A stretch of DNA of 64,000 bases, from positions 45,954,706 to 46,018,705 of the forward strand of contig CM065299.1 in assembly GCA_032871835.1 (NCBI GenBank), given 5' to 3'. Shown piece after piece: positions 23,597 through 35,480 of the stretch. The DNA comes from Dipteronia dyeriana. Taxonomy: Eukaryota; Streptophyta; Magnoliopsida; Sapindales; Sapindaceae. Position numbers and translations under genes: made by a program. Under the pieces are notes generated by a model. It was not told the origin of the DNA and did not search any database. It saw only the letters and a list, made by a program, of their open reading frames with translations. Position 1 is the stretch's first letter; each line of letters starts with the position of its first letter.

Positions 23597-24575
23597 GGGA
23601 ATTAATAGAATTATGAGATTATTTAATTAATGAATGTTAATAGTTAAATCAATTAAATAATTAGATTATTTAATTAGATTGATAATTATGAATTATCAAT
23701 TAACTATTAATTGGAGGGTGTTAGTTGATATATGGATTTAGGTGAAGATAAAATAATAGGATTATTTTATTTTACTAAATCATTTATCTAAGTATTTGAA
23801 TTTAAGTTTAAATTTAAAATATATATTATCACTTTTAATATATTAGATATATTTGAAAAGAATAATAAAAAGATATATATAAATTAATAACACAAGAGAT
23901 TGTATTGGATTCAAATTGGTGTGTGCACATGAAACAATAGTCAAAAGAAGAATTTATTTATGATGTAAATACATGATACACATATAATATATATATATAT
24001 ATATACATATATGAAAATGCAAGTGGAGTCCGGTGGAACATATATATATAGTGTAAAGATATAAGTGAGATCAGTTGAAGAAAAGAAAAAAGGGTTTTTG
24101 TTTTTTTTACTATAAAAAGTCAAAAGTAGTTGTTGGCTTAAAGAAAAATAGATTTTTTTATACAAGTTTGTGTATTAAAATAACACCAAATATTGAAGAT
24201 CGAGTTTCTTTAATTCTCTCTGCATCCTCCATTCAAGTTCCTGAGACCGTGACGAGCCCACACGCAATTACATGTCATTGGAGATAACGAGAAAGATCGA
24301 GTAGTTTAGACAAAAGCACATCGTAAAGTTAATGAGCTTCAAAACATTGGTAAGATTGGTTCAGACAGGATCATTTCGAAAAGTGAATGAGCCTCCAAAC
24401 ATTGGTAAGATTTTCTTCTTGATTACGATTTCAATTTCCTGTATTTACATATAGTATGTATTAGTTACGAAAAATAATTACGATCCCAAGTTCACTGGTC
24501 CCAGATACAGATTATGATCTGTATAAAATTTTAAAACCTAGTTCCGCTGTGTAACCGGTGAACGGGGTTCCAAAA
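22489..24575 (+). repeat. copia-3 5' LTR
   Basis: It begins TGTTGGGGTTTATGCC. The end has drifted to CCAAAA, where the 3' LTR has CCAACA. It contains AT-dinucleotide runs near 23562-23594 and 23990-24010. Confidence 0.9.
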
Positions 24576-26364
24576 ATTAGTATCAGAGCCAATTTATTTT
24601 TTCGAAACAGGAAATTGTTTTCGATGCTCGTGTATGTAAGATTGTGTAGGCACCATCTTTATAATTGTATGAATGTTTATAATAAAATTGTTTAATTTAA
24701 AAATAGTTAATCGTAAATTTTTATGGTACTGTGGATTTAGGGTTTATGGGTTGTATTAATTTTTTTTTTTCAGTTTTTTTTATTATTAAATTGTATTAAA
24801 ATATATATATGTAAAACGTTGATCTGGTGAAATCATATGAAGTCAACGTCACAAATTGAATTTGCAATTGTTGCATAGTGTACGTGTGATAAGAATATGT
24901 GCAATTGTTGCACAGTGTTCGTGTGATGATTAGTTGTGCAATTTAAAATTGCATGTACATACGTGGTGGGACCACAAACATGCATGGTGTCAGTTCAAGC
25001 AACACACACCTGAATTGTACAACAACGCGTGTACTTTTCCAAAGGCAATTGTTGCCTAGTCCGTTCTGTGCGGATTTACCGTTTCGGATTCATAGGATGA
25101 ATCTGAATGATATGAAGAGACTGTAAAATATCTGAAAATACTAGAAGACCAAGGAATATCTTGGGATTTTTTTTTTATAATTTTAGATTCCAAATTTTTT
25201 AGGTTAAATAATCTACAGTATTCGGTCAATTCATGTATGCTTTATATTATATGATGATAAAAGCATTGTCACACATACATATATCATTTAGATTATATGT
25301 GCTTATACATATATATTTGATATGTCATACATGCATCATAGCCTGATATTTTATGTATTTTTTTATGTGATTAAAATGGGCAATATACATAAATTATTAT
25401 GAATAATGAGATTAGTTTTTTAATGGTTAGAAAACTTAGTAATTCTCATTAATATTAATCTAGTTATTAAAGAGTTTAATAAGTTAGATTAATAGGGTTA
25501 TTTATTGTAATTAGGATTAATATGATTAATTACCTAATAATAAATTATCCAAATAAAGTGTTATGGTTTTAATAGTTAAAACTTGGTAAACACTAACATA
25601 ATAATCTGACCCTAGTAAATAGTTTACAAAGGCTTAGATTATTCACTTATAAATTAGATTTTTAATTGTTAAAAATCATTAATAATTTATTAGTTAATTA
25701 GAATTTGTTTCTAATTAGTTAATGCGCAAAATAACTTGTTTAAAGTTAGTCGTTTAATCCTGTAGAATCTAGGTTCATTAACGGTTAATAGAAAACCCTA
25801 ATTTTATAACAGTGAGTGTGAAAGGGATATATGACATATATATCCCGCAGTCTCCATCATTAGTTCAACACCGTGAGATCCGAGTGGGGCTTCGTGACGG
25901 CTTTGCTTTCGTCCTCCTTAAGGAGGGTTTCTACAAAGGTCAATACCAAGGTTGACTTCCTAACGGATAGGATTTCTGAGGGCAATTCGGGATTGACAGA
26001 CCCTAAGGTGGCAATTCTCGAGTTAAGCTCGTGAGATCTGAAATGATGGGTTACATTCACGACGGTTTTGATTAAGTTTGTTAATTAAAAACCTGACAGA
26101 ATGAACGATGGTTGAGTGATATGGAATCAGAGTTATTCTAGATTATCATTTGATTGAGAATGTCTCGGTCCAACGTGCAAAGACTTGACCGACCCTAGGG
26201 CGGTACTTCTTTGTGGTATGTTGGATTGTCGTGGTATAACAACTAGTTTTAGGGCAATTCTAGTTCGTTAAACATGTTCATGTATTATGTTTAAGTTTAT
26301 GCCTAAGCACTCACACTTGTTTTAAATAAATGATTGGATGGATGTTTTATTTATTTCAGCAATA
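24576..26364 (+). promoter_or_regulatory. copia-3 PBS and leader
   Basis: TAGTATCAGAGCC (24578-24590) is an initiator-Met tRNA primer site. The rest of the 1.8-kb leader is AT-rich and non-coding, with a CTCCTTAAGGAGG palindrome near 25914. TTTATTTCAG just before the gag ATG resembles a splice acceptor, so leader splicing is possible but unproven. Confidence 0.75.
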
Positions 26365-27798
26365 ATGTCTTCTGCATTACTTCAAATCCACACAAACGAC
26401 ATATTAACTGGTGATAACTAAACTAAGGCCCAGTTTGGTATTGCTTCCCCAGCTGCTTTTGGGGCTAAAAGTGATTCTGGACCTAAGACAGGGTGTTTGG
26501 TAAAATCGCTGGGAAGTGCTTTTGGTCAATTTTAGCTTCTCCCAACTGAGTTTTTGAGAAGCTACAAATACATGCTTTTGAATTTTGGCTTCTGCTTTTA
26601 GAAAATGCGCTACAGTGATATTAAATGAAATTTTACTAACTTTTCAACTTTGTCCTAACCTTTAATGAAATTTAACAAAAAAAATTGGACTTAAATTTTT
26701 GTACAAAAAAAAATGTTGCCATAACTGTATAAAAAAATGGATAATTAATTCAATAAAGTAGAATAAAATGAAATTAAAAAATAAAGTATAATAAAATAAA
26801 GAAATAAAGAAATAAAGAAATTGGACTAATTAATTAAATAAAGTAGAATAAAAAAAATAGAGCTAATTAATTCAATAAAGTACCATAATTATATAACACT
26901 TAACACTAAACACAAATAAACAAGAAAAATGTAAAGTATAACACATTAGTACCATTTAGATGTCTATGTCCTTTAAGTAATTTTACACACTCACAACAGT
27001 TTTTATTTCAGCTTACTAAACACATTGAAATTACTTTTAGTTCTCACAGCACTTTTGAAAATCAGTTTACCAAACACTAATCTGACTCTTCTCACAGCAA
27101 TTCCAAAAGCAATTCACCCCATAGCAATTTTAAAAGCACTTCTCCCCACAGCACAACAATGTCAAACTGGGCCTAAGTGGAAACTTAACATTAATGCAAT
27201 ATTGGTCACGAAAGACCTCAAGTTTGTGCTTACGGAGGAATGTCCTCCAACGCATGCTGCTAATGCCACACAAACTGTTCGTGAGGGATACGAGCGATAG
27301 GTTTCATCTGATGAGAATGCCCGAACATAGATGTTAGCTTCTATGACATACGTGCTTGTCACACAGCATGAAGCAATGACTTCAGCATTCAAAATCATGG
27401 AGTCATTGCAAGTTAAGTTCGGGAAGCCCTCCGAGCAAAAGCGACACGAAGCCATTCGTTCCGCTATGCTCGCTCGGAAGAAGGAAGGTACGTCAGTACG
27501 GGAACATGTCCTGAGCATGATGTCCTACTTTAACACGGCAGAAGTCAATGGCGGGGCCATTGACAAACCATGTAAAGTGATCATCATGCTAACGACTCTT
27601 TTAAAGAGTTTCAATCAGTTTAAGAGTAACTACGAGATGAACAAGTTAAGGTTCAATCTCACACAGTTGCTCAATGAGCTCACTACCTTAAAGCCCTTGA
27701 CTAAGGACAACAAGGACAAGACCGGTGAGGCAAATGTTGCTAAACCATCTTCCACCAATAATAAAAGAGGAAGAGATCATTCGGAAAGCGAAAGGTAG
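26365..27798 (+). pseudogene. copia-3 gag, interrupted by a MITE
   Basis: ATG at 26365 starts MSSALLQIHTNDILTGDN, then a TAA where Tyr is expected. A MITE (26427-27173) intervenes, after which gag resumes as KWKLNINAILVTKDLKFVL. The frame 27331-27798 has the capsid-like core (EGTSVREHVLSMM, AEVNGGAID) and a Lys/Ser-rich tail. A stop at 27298 and a frame change separate the segments. I see no clear zinc knuckle before the protease. Confidence 0.8.
26427..27173. mobile_element. Tourist/Harbinger-like MITE
   Basis: This 747-bp non-coding segment starts GGCCCAGTTTG and ends CAAACTGGGCC, perfect 11-bp terminal inverted repeats with weaker similarity beyond. TAA is duplicated on both sides (26424-26426 and 27174-27176). 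TIRs beginning GG(G/C)CC-GTTTGG with TAA/TTA duplications are typical of PIF/Harbinger MITEs. The interior is AT-rich with imperfect inverted symmetry. Removing it restores the gag reading. Confidence 0.8.
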
Positions 27799-27839
27799 GC
27801 CCAAACCGAAGAATGCCCAAAGCAAAAAGAAGTCCAAGA

Positions 27840-28303
27840 AAAGTAAATACGATTTACTTATTCTTTAGTTGTGTTTAGTGGAAGATGATTATTCACCCTG
27901 GATAGTTGATTCGGGGGCTACTAACCATGTTTGTTCTTCTTTACAATGGACTGATTCTTGGACATAACTAGAGGAGCAAGCCTTCTCAATGCGTGTGGGA
28001 TCAGGGGATGTCGTGTCGGAACGAGCAATGGGCGTAATTAGATTATATTTTTTTAATAATTATATATTGTTGGACAATGTATTTTATATTCCTGGATTTA
28101 CACGGAATTTGATTTCCGTTTCTAAGTTGTTAAAACAAAAATATTTTGTTTCTTTTAATAATAAGTCTGTTATTATTGGAAAGAATGGTCTGAATATTTG
28201 TTCAGAAATTAATGAAAACAATTTGTATGTGTTAAGACCATTAATACATTCTACACTGCTCAACACCGAAATGTTTAAGGTTAAAAAACCAAAAACTAAA
28301 TGA
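27840..28303 (+). pseudogene. copia-3 protease region
   Basis: WIVDSGATNHVC starts at 27899, with the catalytic Asp codon at 27908-27910 intact. The segment 27989-28303 (RVGSGDVVSERAMGVIRL, VFYIPGFTRNLISVSKL) is the typical linker into integrase. Stops at 27868 and 27966 interrupt it. Confidence 0.8.
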
Positions 28304-29300
28304 CATAAGATTTCTCCAGATAATGACACGTATTTGTGGCATCTAAGGCATGGTCATATCAACCTTGACCGGATAGACAGATTAGTAAAAAGTGGACCTT
28401 TAATTAAGTTAAAGGTTGGCACCTTACCTGTCTGTGAATCTTGTCTGGAAGGTAAGATGACTAAGAGACCTTTTACTGGAAAAAGGCTTAGAGTTAAAGA
28501 ACTATTAGAGCTTATACATATAGACATCTATAGACCAATGAATGTTAAATCTAGGGGCGGTTATGAGTATTATGTCGCCTTTATATATGACTACTCAAGA
28601 TACGGATACGTCTACTTGATGCAATGATAGTTGGAAACATTTGAAAAGTTCAAAGAATTTCGAGCTAAAGTTGAGAATTAATTAGGTAGGACTATCAAGT
28701 CACTACGATTTGATCGTGGAGGTGAGTACCTTGACCAAGAGTTTGAAGACTTCATGGTTGAGCATGGGATAGTTTCCTAACTTACATCTCCCGGTACACC
28801 TCAGCAAAATGGAGTGGCGGAGAGGAGAAATAGAACCCTAATGGAAATGGTGAGATCTATGATTAGTTTCTCATAATTACCAAATTCCTTTTGGGATATG
28901 CATTACAAACAGCGACATACATTTTAAATGTACTGCCATCCAAATATGTTCCTAAGACTCCCATAGAGTTGTGGAATGGTCGTAAAGCTAGTTTGCGACA
29001 TTTTCGCATATGGGGGTGTCCAACACACATGCTGAAGAACAGAACTGGAAAGCTAGACTCCAAGTCTGTTGTCTGCCTATTTGTAGGATACTCCAAGGAG
29101 ACTATAGGTGGACACTTCTATAGTCTGCTATAGTCTCAAAGACAACAAAGTATTTGTATCGACAAATGCAACGTTTCTTGAGGACAATTACATTAGTGAC
29201 CATAAACCTAGTTCTAAGATTGTATTGAATGAGTTGGAGCATGGTGAGACTAGTGCTTCATTAACAAGAGTTGTGAATCCATAAAATCTAAGATTCAGAT
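28304..29300 (+). pseudogene. copia-3 integrase
   Basis: The HHCC zinc finger is intact (HLRHGHIN, then CESC, 28343-28450). Catalytic core landmarks are LIHIDIYRPM, FIYDYSRYG and TPQQNGVAERRNR. The C-terminal part (28891-29133) has YALQTATYILNVLPSK and WGCPTHML. Stops at 28627, 28681 and 28778 and frame changes break it. Confidence 0.85.
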
Positions 29301-29429
29301 GGTTCCTGATCAGGATACACTGCCACCTAAACATAATGAAAGGGTTGTGAGACAACTGAACTCTATTTAGGTATATGTGAGGGACAAAGTGTTCTCTCTG
29401 CTGATAGTGTGATTGATCCATTAACATTT

Positions 29430-30470
29430 AAGAATGCAATAGAAGATCCTGATAAAGAGGAATGGCTTAAAGCCATGAGTCTCGGGATGGAGTCCATGTA
29501 CTCTAACTAAGTCAGGATCTTGTAGACTTACCAGGTGGGGTAAAACCTATAGGGTGTGTAAGTGGATCTACAAGAGAAAGATAGGAGTAGACGGAAAGGT
29601 GGGGACCTTCAAGGCAAGGCTAATGGCCAAGGGTTATACCCAGAAAGAGGGGGTCGATTATGAAGAGACTTTCTCGCCAGTAGCCATGTTTAAGTCTATT
29701 AGGATTCTCTTATCCGTTGCAGCCTTTTTCGATTATGAAATTTGGCAAATGGACATCAAGACTGCATTCTTGAATGGCAATCTTGATAAGAGCATCTATA
29801 TGATGCAACCAGAGGGATTTATGTCTCCAGATCTAGAGAAAAAGGTTTTCAAACTGCAAAGGTCCATCTATGGACTTAAGCATGCATCTAGATCTTGAAA
29901 CATTAGGTTTGATGATGTGATCAAAACCTATGGCTTCGAGCAGGAACGTTGATGAGCCTTGTGTCTACAAGTGCATCATTGATAAGAAATTAGTTTTCTT
30001 GGTCCTATACGTAGATGATATCCTACTCATTGGGAATGATGTGAGAGTGTTGTCTGATGTAAAAGGCTGGCTGACTAGCCAATTCCAAATGAAAGATTTG
30101 GGAGAGGCGAGTTATGTTTTAGGGATCCAACTTATAAGGGATCGTAAGAACAAACTCATAGCACTGTCTTAGGCATAATATATTGAAAAGATTCTTAAGT
30201 TATTTTCGATTCAAAACTCCAAGAAATGTAATTTACCTTCCAGGCATGGAGTTCACTTGTCTAAGGAACAGTGTCCTAAGACACCTCAAGAAGTTGAGGA
30301 TATGAGATATGTACCCTATGCATCAGCAGTAGGTAGTCTCATGTATGCTATGTTATGCATGAGACTATGCATGAGACTGGACATCTGCTATGCAGTGGGA
30401 GTTGTCAGCAGATACCAGTCCAACCCAGGATTGGATCATTAGGCTGCTATCAAGATAATTCTCAAGTATC
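29430..30470 (+). pseudogene. copia-3 reverse transcriptase
   Basis: It includes FKARLMAKGYTQKEGVDYEE, WQMDIKTAFLNGN, YMMQPEGF, SIYGLKHASRS and the catalytic LVLYVDDILLIGND (YVDD at 30008-30019). Several stops and a frame change near 29900-29930 break the gene. The region 30350-30372 contains a small in-frame duplication (MRLC twice). Confidence 0.9.
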
Positions 30471-31020
30471 TTCGAAGAATGAGAGACTATATGCTACTGT
30501 ATTCCCGACATGATTTGATCCCGTTAGGATACACAGATTCTGATTTTCAGTCAAATAGGAATTCTAGGAAATCCACGTCTGGATCAGTATTTATCCTGGG
30601 TGGTGGAGCCATTGTGTGGAGAAGTATCAAGTAATCTTGCATTGCTGACTCCACCATGGAAGCCGAATATGTAGCCGTTTGTGAAGCTGATAAAGAGGTT
30701 GTTTGGCTCCGTAAGTTCTTAAGTGATCTGGAAGTTCTTCTGGATTTGGATTGGCCCACAACACTTTATTATGATAACAGTGGTGCTGTGGCTAATTCTA
30801 AAGAACCAAGAAGCCACAAGAGATGGAAGCATATAGAGAGAAAGTATCATCTCATTAGAGAGACAGTGTAGAGATGAGATGTTCTCATCACAAAGATAGC
30901 CTTACAAGACAATCATGCTGATCTATTTATGAATAATTTATCGGCTAAAGTGTTTTCGGGTCACCTAGATGGTCTAGGGTTACGAGACATGCATCACATG
31001 CTTTAGTGCAAGTGGGAGAT
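30471..31020 (+). pseudogene. copia-3 RNase H and polypurine tract
   Basis: YTDSDFQSN near 30531, STMEAEYVAVCEA (30650-30690), LYYDNSGAVANS and HKRWKHIERKYHLI are the copia RNase H landmarks, interrupted by stops at 30634 and 30869. The element body ends with CAAGTGGGAGAT (31009-31020), the polypurine tract adjoining the 3' LTR. Confidence 0.85.
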
Positions 31021-32520
31021 TGTTGGGGTTTATGCCATAAAGATGTAATTTGTAAATGGATTTATGAAATAAATAAAAGGAAAAGTTCAATTTGTTCTTG
31101 TCGTGTTGTTTATTATATAACTTGTGTATATATTTAACATCCAAGATTGCCGGATGTAATCTCAAACTGTGTACATGAGTGTCATATACAGATGGATACA
31201 ATAAGAGACATGCAATCTAAAGAGTCCATGGATATCAAATAAAGCTGGATACTTTATTTGTGGCTAATCTATAGTTGCGGTCCATTTCGTAATATACGGT
31301 GATTCTATCCTGAATCATTCATATGGAGATATGAGAATGGAGGCACCTTGTTTGATGTGATCATATAGGACTGGGTCATAATCTATATGAATCTCCCACC
31401 AAGATTCGTTTAACGATGAGATTCATATATATCAACTAATGATGGCTATATATGAGTGATCTTAATCCTGAGTATTCTATCGACTCCTTCAGGTTAAATC
31501 GTGGTCTTTGATATACCATTGGTGAGGTCAGATGCACTTCCTGATCAATATACTCCGTATGCTAGGAAGATTTGTACACAGTTTTGGAATGCACTCCTTT
31601 TTGTGAGAAGTAGATGGTAGTTCTCTTATGTGTTGATTCGGGGCTTGGAGAATATGAGTGCTCTCCTAATTCCGTGAGGAAATAGGATTTATTGTTCATT
31701 ATAGAATCAACGGTACTCAAAGGATATATGTAATTAGAGGTGTACAACGGACATTATGACCCAGCTATAATTATGAACTGTTGTGGAGGATCACACCGTG
31801 TGTAATAGCTATATTGATGGACACCGAGTTATATCGGTCAGTGTAAAAGCGTCCGCAGTTGAGAGAGTGCGGATTCGGGTTTTTAGTGGAATAACAGTGG
31901 AGATAATAATCAAGGAATATTAATTAAAGAGTTTAATTAATGATCTGAGGGTTATTGGAGCTCAAAATACTGTGGGTCCAATAGGTCCCCTTGCTAGCCT
32001 AATCGATTTAGGTCACAAGGGTCACGGCTAATTAATTGGATTGTCCAATTAATTGTGTTACAAAAGTGACATATATATATATATATATATATATTCAGGA
32101 ATTAATTGAATTATGAGATTTTTTAATTAATGAATGTTAATAGTTAAATTAATTAAATAATTAGATTATTTAATTATATTGATAATTATGAATTATCAAT
32201 TAACTTTTAATTGGAGGGTGTTAGTTGATATATGGATTTAGGTGAAGATAAAATAATAGGATTATTTTATTTTACTAAATCCATATATCTAAGTATTTGA
32301 ATTTAAGTTTAAACTACTTATTATCACTTTTAATATATTAGATATATTTGAAAAGGATAATTAAAAGATATATATTAAATAATAACACAAGAGATTGTGT
32401 TGGATGCAAATTGGTGTGTGCACATGAAACAATAGTCAAAAGAAGAATTTATATATGATGCAAATACATGATACACATATATTATATATATTTATATATA
32501 AAAGTGAAAGTGGAGTCCGG

Positions 32521-32571
<51 letters not shown>

Positions 32572-33101
32572 GTAAAGATAGAAGTGAGATTGGTTGAAGA
32601 AAAAAAAGTGTTTTTGTTTTTTTTTTTACTTTAAAATGTCAAAAGCAGTTGTTAGCGTAAAGAAAAAAAGAAATTTTTTTTATACAAGTGTGTGCATTAA
32701 AATAACACCAAATATTGAAGATAGAGTTTCTTCAATTCTCTCTACATCCTCCATTCATGTTCTTGAGACCGTGATAAGCCCACTCGCAGTTACCAGTCCC
32801 TAAAGATAGTGAGTAAGATCGAGTGGTTCAGACAGTAGCACATCGTAAAGTGAATGAGCTTCCAAACGTTGGGAAGATTGGCTCAAACAGGAGCTCATCA
32901 AAAAGTGAAAGAGCCTCCAAAACGTTGGTAAGATTTTCTTCCCGATTATATCGATTTCAATTTCCTGTGTTTACGTATAGTATGTATTAGTTCCGAAAAA
33001 TATTTACGATCCCAAGTTCACTGGTCCTAGATATAGATTATGATCTGTATAAAATTTTAAAACCTAGTTCCGCTGCGTAACCGGTGAACGGGGTTCCAAC
33101 A
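31021..33101 (+). repeat. copia-3 3' LTR
   Basis: It begins TGTTGGGG and ends CCAACA, colinear with the 5' LTR. It contains AT-dinucleotide runs near 32070-32094 and 32527-32569 that are longer or shorter than in the 5' copy. Confidence 0.9.
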
Positions 33102-34134
33102 TGGGGATCTTGGTGGGCTATCTAAATTTAAGCTCCAATACACACAACCCAATCACAATCAACAAATGATTCACTTAGGTTTGATCTATTAATTTTAGTT
33201 CATTCCACAAAAGAACTAAAATTGAACTCTTTAATAAAGATAGAATAAGTTGATGTTACTCATTCATACCCTAGACAACCTTATTGGAGAAATTGTATCC
33301 TCGTGAAGAATATCAGTAATCGCCAAGAGCCCATAGACCGTCTATAGCTCTCCAAGTTACCATATTTACTCAAATGACAACATTTTGAACTTGGATATTT
33401 TGACTTGTCCAGAAGCCATGTTTCAATAGACACTATTGAAAACTTAATGTTAAGATTTAATATCCAATACCTCAAAACATCCATATGATGATATTAAACT
33501 CTTATTTAATAAATGAAGCCACGATGTCCATATCTATAAATGAAGTCCTCTATCAATTAACAAATAAATACCACCAAACTATCGAGGATAGACTATGCTA
33601 TATAATCGTACTCATTGATAGCTCAAATGATAACACTTGCAACCATAAGTCTATCATTTATCTCAGGATTGAGATAGAATCTCTGATTTTCTTCAAATGA
33701 TTTTTTTTTATCCATTGACGGTTCTAGATAAAGTATTTCACTGTGATCCTATTCAATGCACACAGTGCACTAGATTCTTTTACCCAAAGTCACCACACTA
33801 TGATGATTTTAGACTCATCATAACACATTTGATCCCACTTGAATGCTAGCAAAAGAATCTACAACTTTAACAAGATAAAGGCACCCAACCTCTATCTTAA
33901 GTTGTGAATGTTTTTCAAAACTAACTAAAAAATTATGTCTACCTCATACATTTCTAGATGTATGAACAATTCTTCTTTACTCATAGTCTTTTGACCTTTT
34001 GATTATTTACTTCTGACAATTAAAATCATTAAACTATAAATGATATAAAATTTGTTAAACTAGAAATCACTTTATTAATATGAAAAGATTGTCAATACAT
34101 TATTATACTCTTACTATTGAGCATAATCCCAACA
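33102..34134 (-). repeat. copia-1 5' LTR, distal part
   Basis: After the TGGGG duplicate, the sequence continues the copia-1 LTR to its outer end CCCAACA (TGTTGGG on the minus strand). It matches 51530-52168 of copia-2 and, inverted, 36390-37290. ORFs at 33485-33700 and 51557-51778 are parallel LTR reading frames and not genes. Confidence 0.85.
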
Positions 34135-34885
34135 CGTTATACCCCTCTAATTACATATATCCTTTAAGTACCGTTGATTCTCTAATGGACAATAAATCCT
34201 ATTTCTTCACGAAATTAGAAGAGCGCTCATATTGTCCAAGCCCCGAATCAACCCTTAAGGGAACTACCTTCTACTTCTCACATGATGGAGTGGATTCCAC
34301 TATTATGTACAAGCCTTCCCAGCCACAAGCCAAACCGTAATCCCATTATACGGTGTATATTGATCAGGAAATGTATCTGACCTCATCCATGGTATATTAA
34401 AGACCACGATTTAACCTGAAGGTGTCGATAAGACGCTCATGATTAAGATAACCCACATATAGCCATCATTAGTTGATATATATGAATCTCATCGGTAAAC
34501 GGATCTTGGTGGGAGATTCATATAGATCATGGCCCAGTCCTATATGATCACATTGTACAAGGTGCCTAATTCCCATATCTCATATGAATTATTTAGGATA
34601 GAATCACCGTACATTACGGAACGGACCGCAGCTATAGATTAACCAAAAATAAAGTACCCAACTTTTTTTGCTATCTATGGACTTTTTAGATTGCACGTCT
34701 CTTGCTATATCCATCTGTATATGACACTCATATACACAGTTTGAGATTACATTTGACAATCTTGGATGTTAAATATATGCACAAGTTATAAAATAAACAA
34801 CATAGCAAGAATAAATTGAACTTTTCCATTTATTTATTTCATAAATTGATTTACAAAATACATCTTTAGGGAATAAACCCCAACA
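34135..34885 (-). repeat. copia-4 3' LTR, truncated
   Basis: The minus strand begins TGTTGGGGTTTATTCCC and matches the first about 750 bp of the copia-3 LTR (22489-23240). The remainder is predicted to lie at the far left end of copia-1, outside this window. Confidence 0.85.
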
Positions 34886-34949
34886 GTCTCCCACTTGCAC
34901 TAAAGCATGTGAGGCATGTCTCATAACCCTAGACCATATAGGTGACCAA

Positions 34950-35480
34950 AAAACACTTTAGCCGGTTAGGTCTTCGTAAATGGATTAGAATGATTGTCTT
35001 GTGAGGCTATCTTGGTGACGATCACATCTTCTCTCTACACTATCTTTTTAATGAGATGATACTTTCTCTCTATATGCTTCCCTCTCTTGTGGCTTCTTGG
35101 TTCTTTGGAAATAGCCACAACAACACTGTTATCACAATAAAGTGTGACGGGCTTATCCAGATCTGGAAAAACTTCCAGATCATTCAAGAACTTACGGAGC
35201 AAAACAGTCTCTTTAGCAGCTTCACAAACGGCTACATATTCGACTTCCATGGTGGAGTCATCAATGCAATATTGCTTGATACTTCTCCATACAATTGCTC
35301 CACCGCCTAGGGTGAATATTGATCCAGACATGGATTTTCTAGAATCCTTGTCTGACTGAAAATCAGAATCTGTGTATCCTAACGGGATCAAATCCTACCC
35401 GGAATACACTATTATATAGTCTCTCGTTCTTCAAAGATTATTGGGAATTGTCTTGACAGCAACCCAATGATCCAATCCTG
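34950..35480 (-). pseudogene. copia-4 RNase H
   Basis: The minus-strand frame 35391-35035 reads PLGYTDSDFQSD, SGSIFTLGGGAIVW, MEVEYVAVCEA, LYCDNSVVVAIS and HIERKYHLI. It is open for 118 codons and stops where the copia-3 copy is also damaged. The catalytic Asp and Glu landmarks are visible. Confidence 0.85.

Larger units (their letters stand above)
22489..33101 (+). mobile_element. copia-3: complete but decayed Ty1/copia element
   Basis: LTRs 22489-24575 and 31021-33101 (about 2.08 kb) have the ends TGTTGG and CCAACA. They enclose a PBS, a 1.8-kb leader, gag, protease, integrase, RT, RNase H and a polypurine tract in copia order. TGGGG duplications flank it. The LTRs differ at roughly 9 percent of the first 240 positions (hand count). 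Gag is interrupted by a MITE and pol by many stops, so it is not autonomous. Copia-4 belongs to the same family. Confidence 0.9.
4022..34134 (-). mobile_element. copia-1: minus-strand Ty1/copia element split by four insertions
   Basis: Once the insertions are subtracted, the minus strand reads 5' LTR (34134-33102 plus 22488-21133), PBS, leader, gag, protease, integrase and RT, the Ty1/copia order. Inserted into it are Tat-1 (left edge), a solo LTR (6952-9125), the gag/env-like element (10283-20788) and copia-3 (22489-33101). RNase H and the 3' LTR should lie left of Tat-1, outside the window. The 5' LTR ends in AACA at 34134 and is followed by CGTTA and then copia-4 LTR sequence, so copia-1 is itself an insertion into copia-4. 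Confidence 0.8.
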
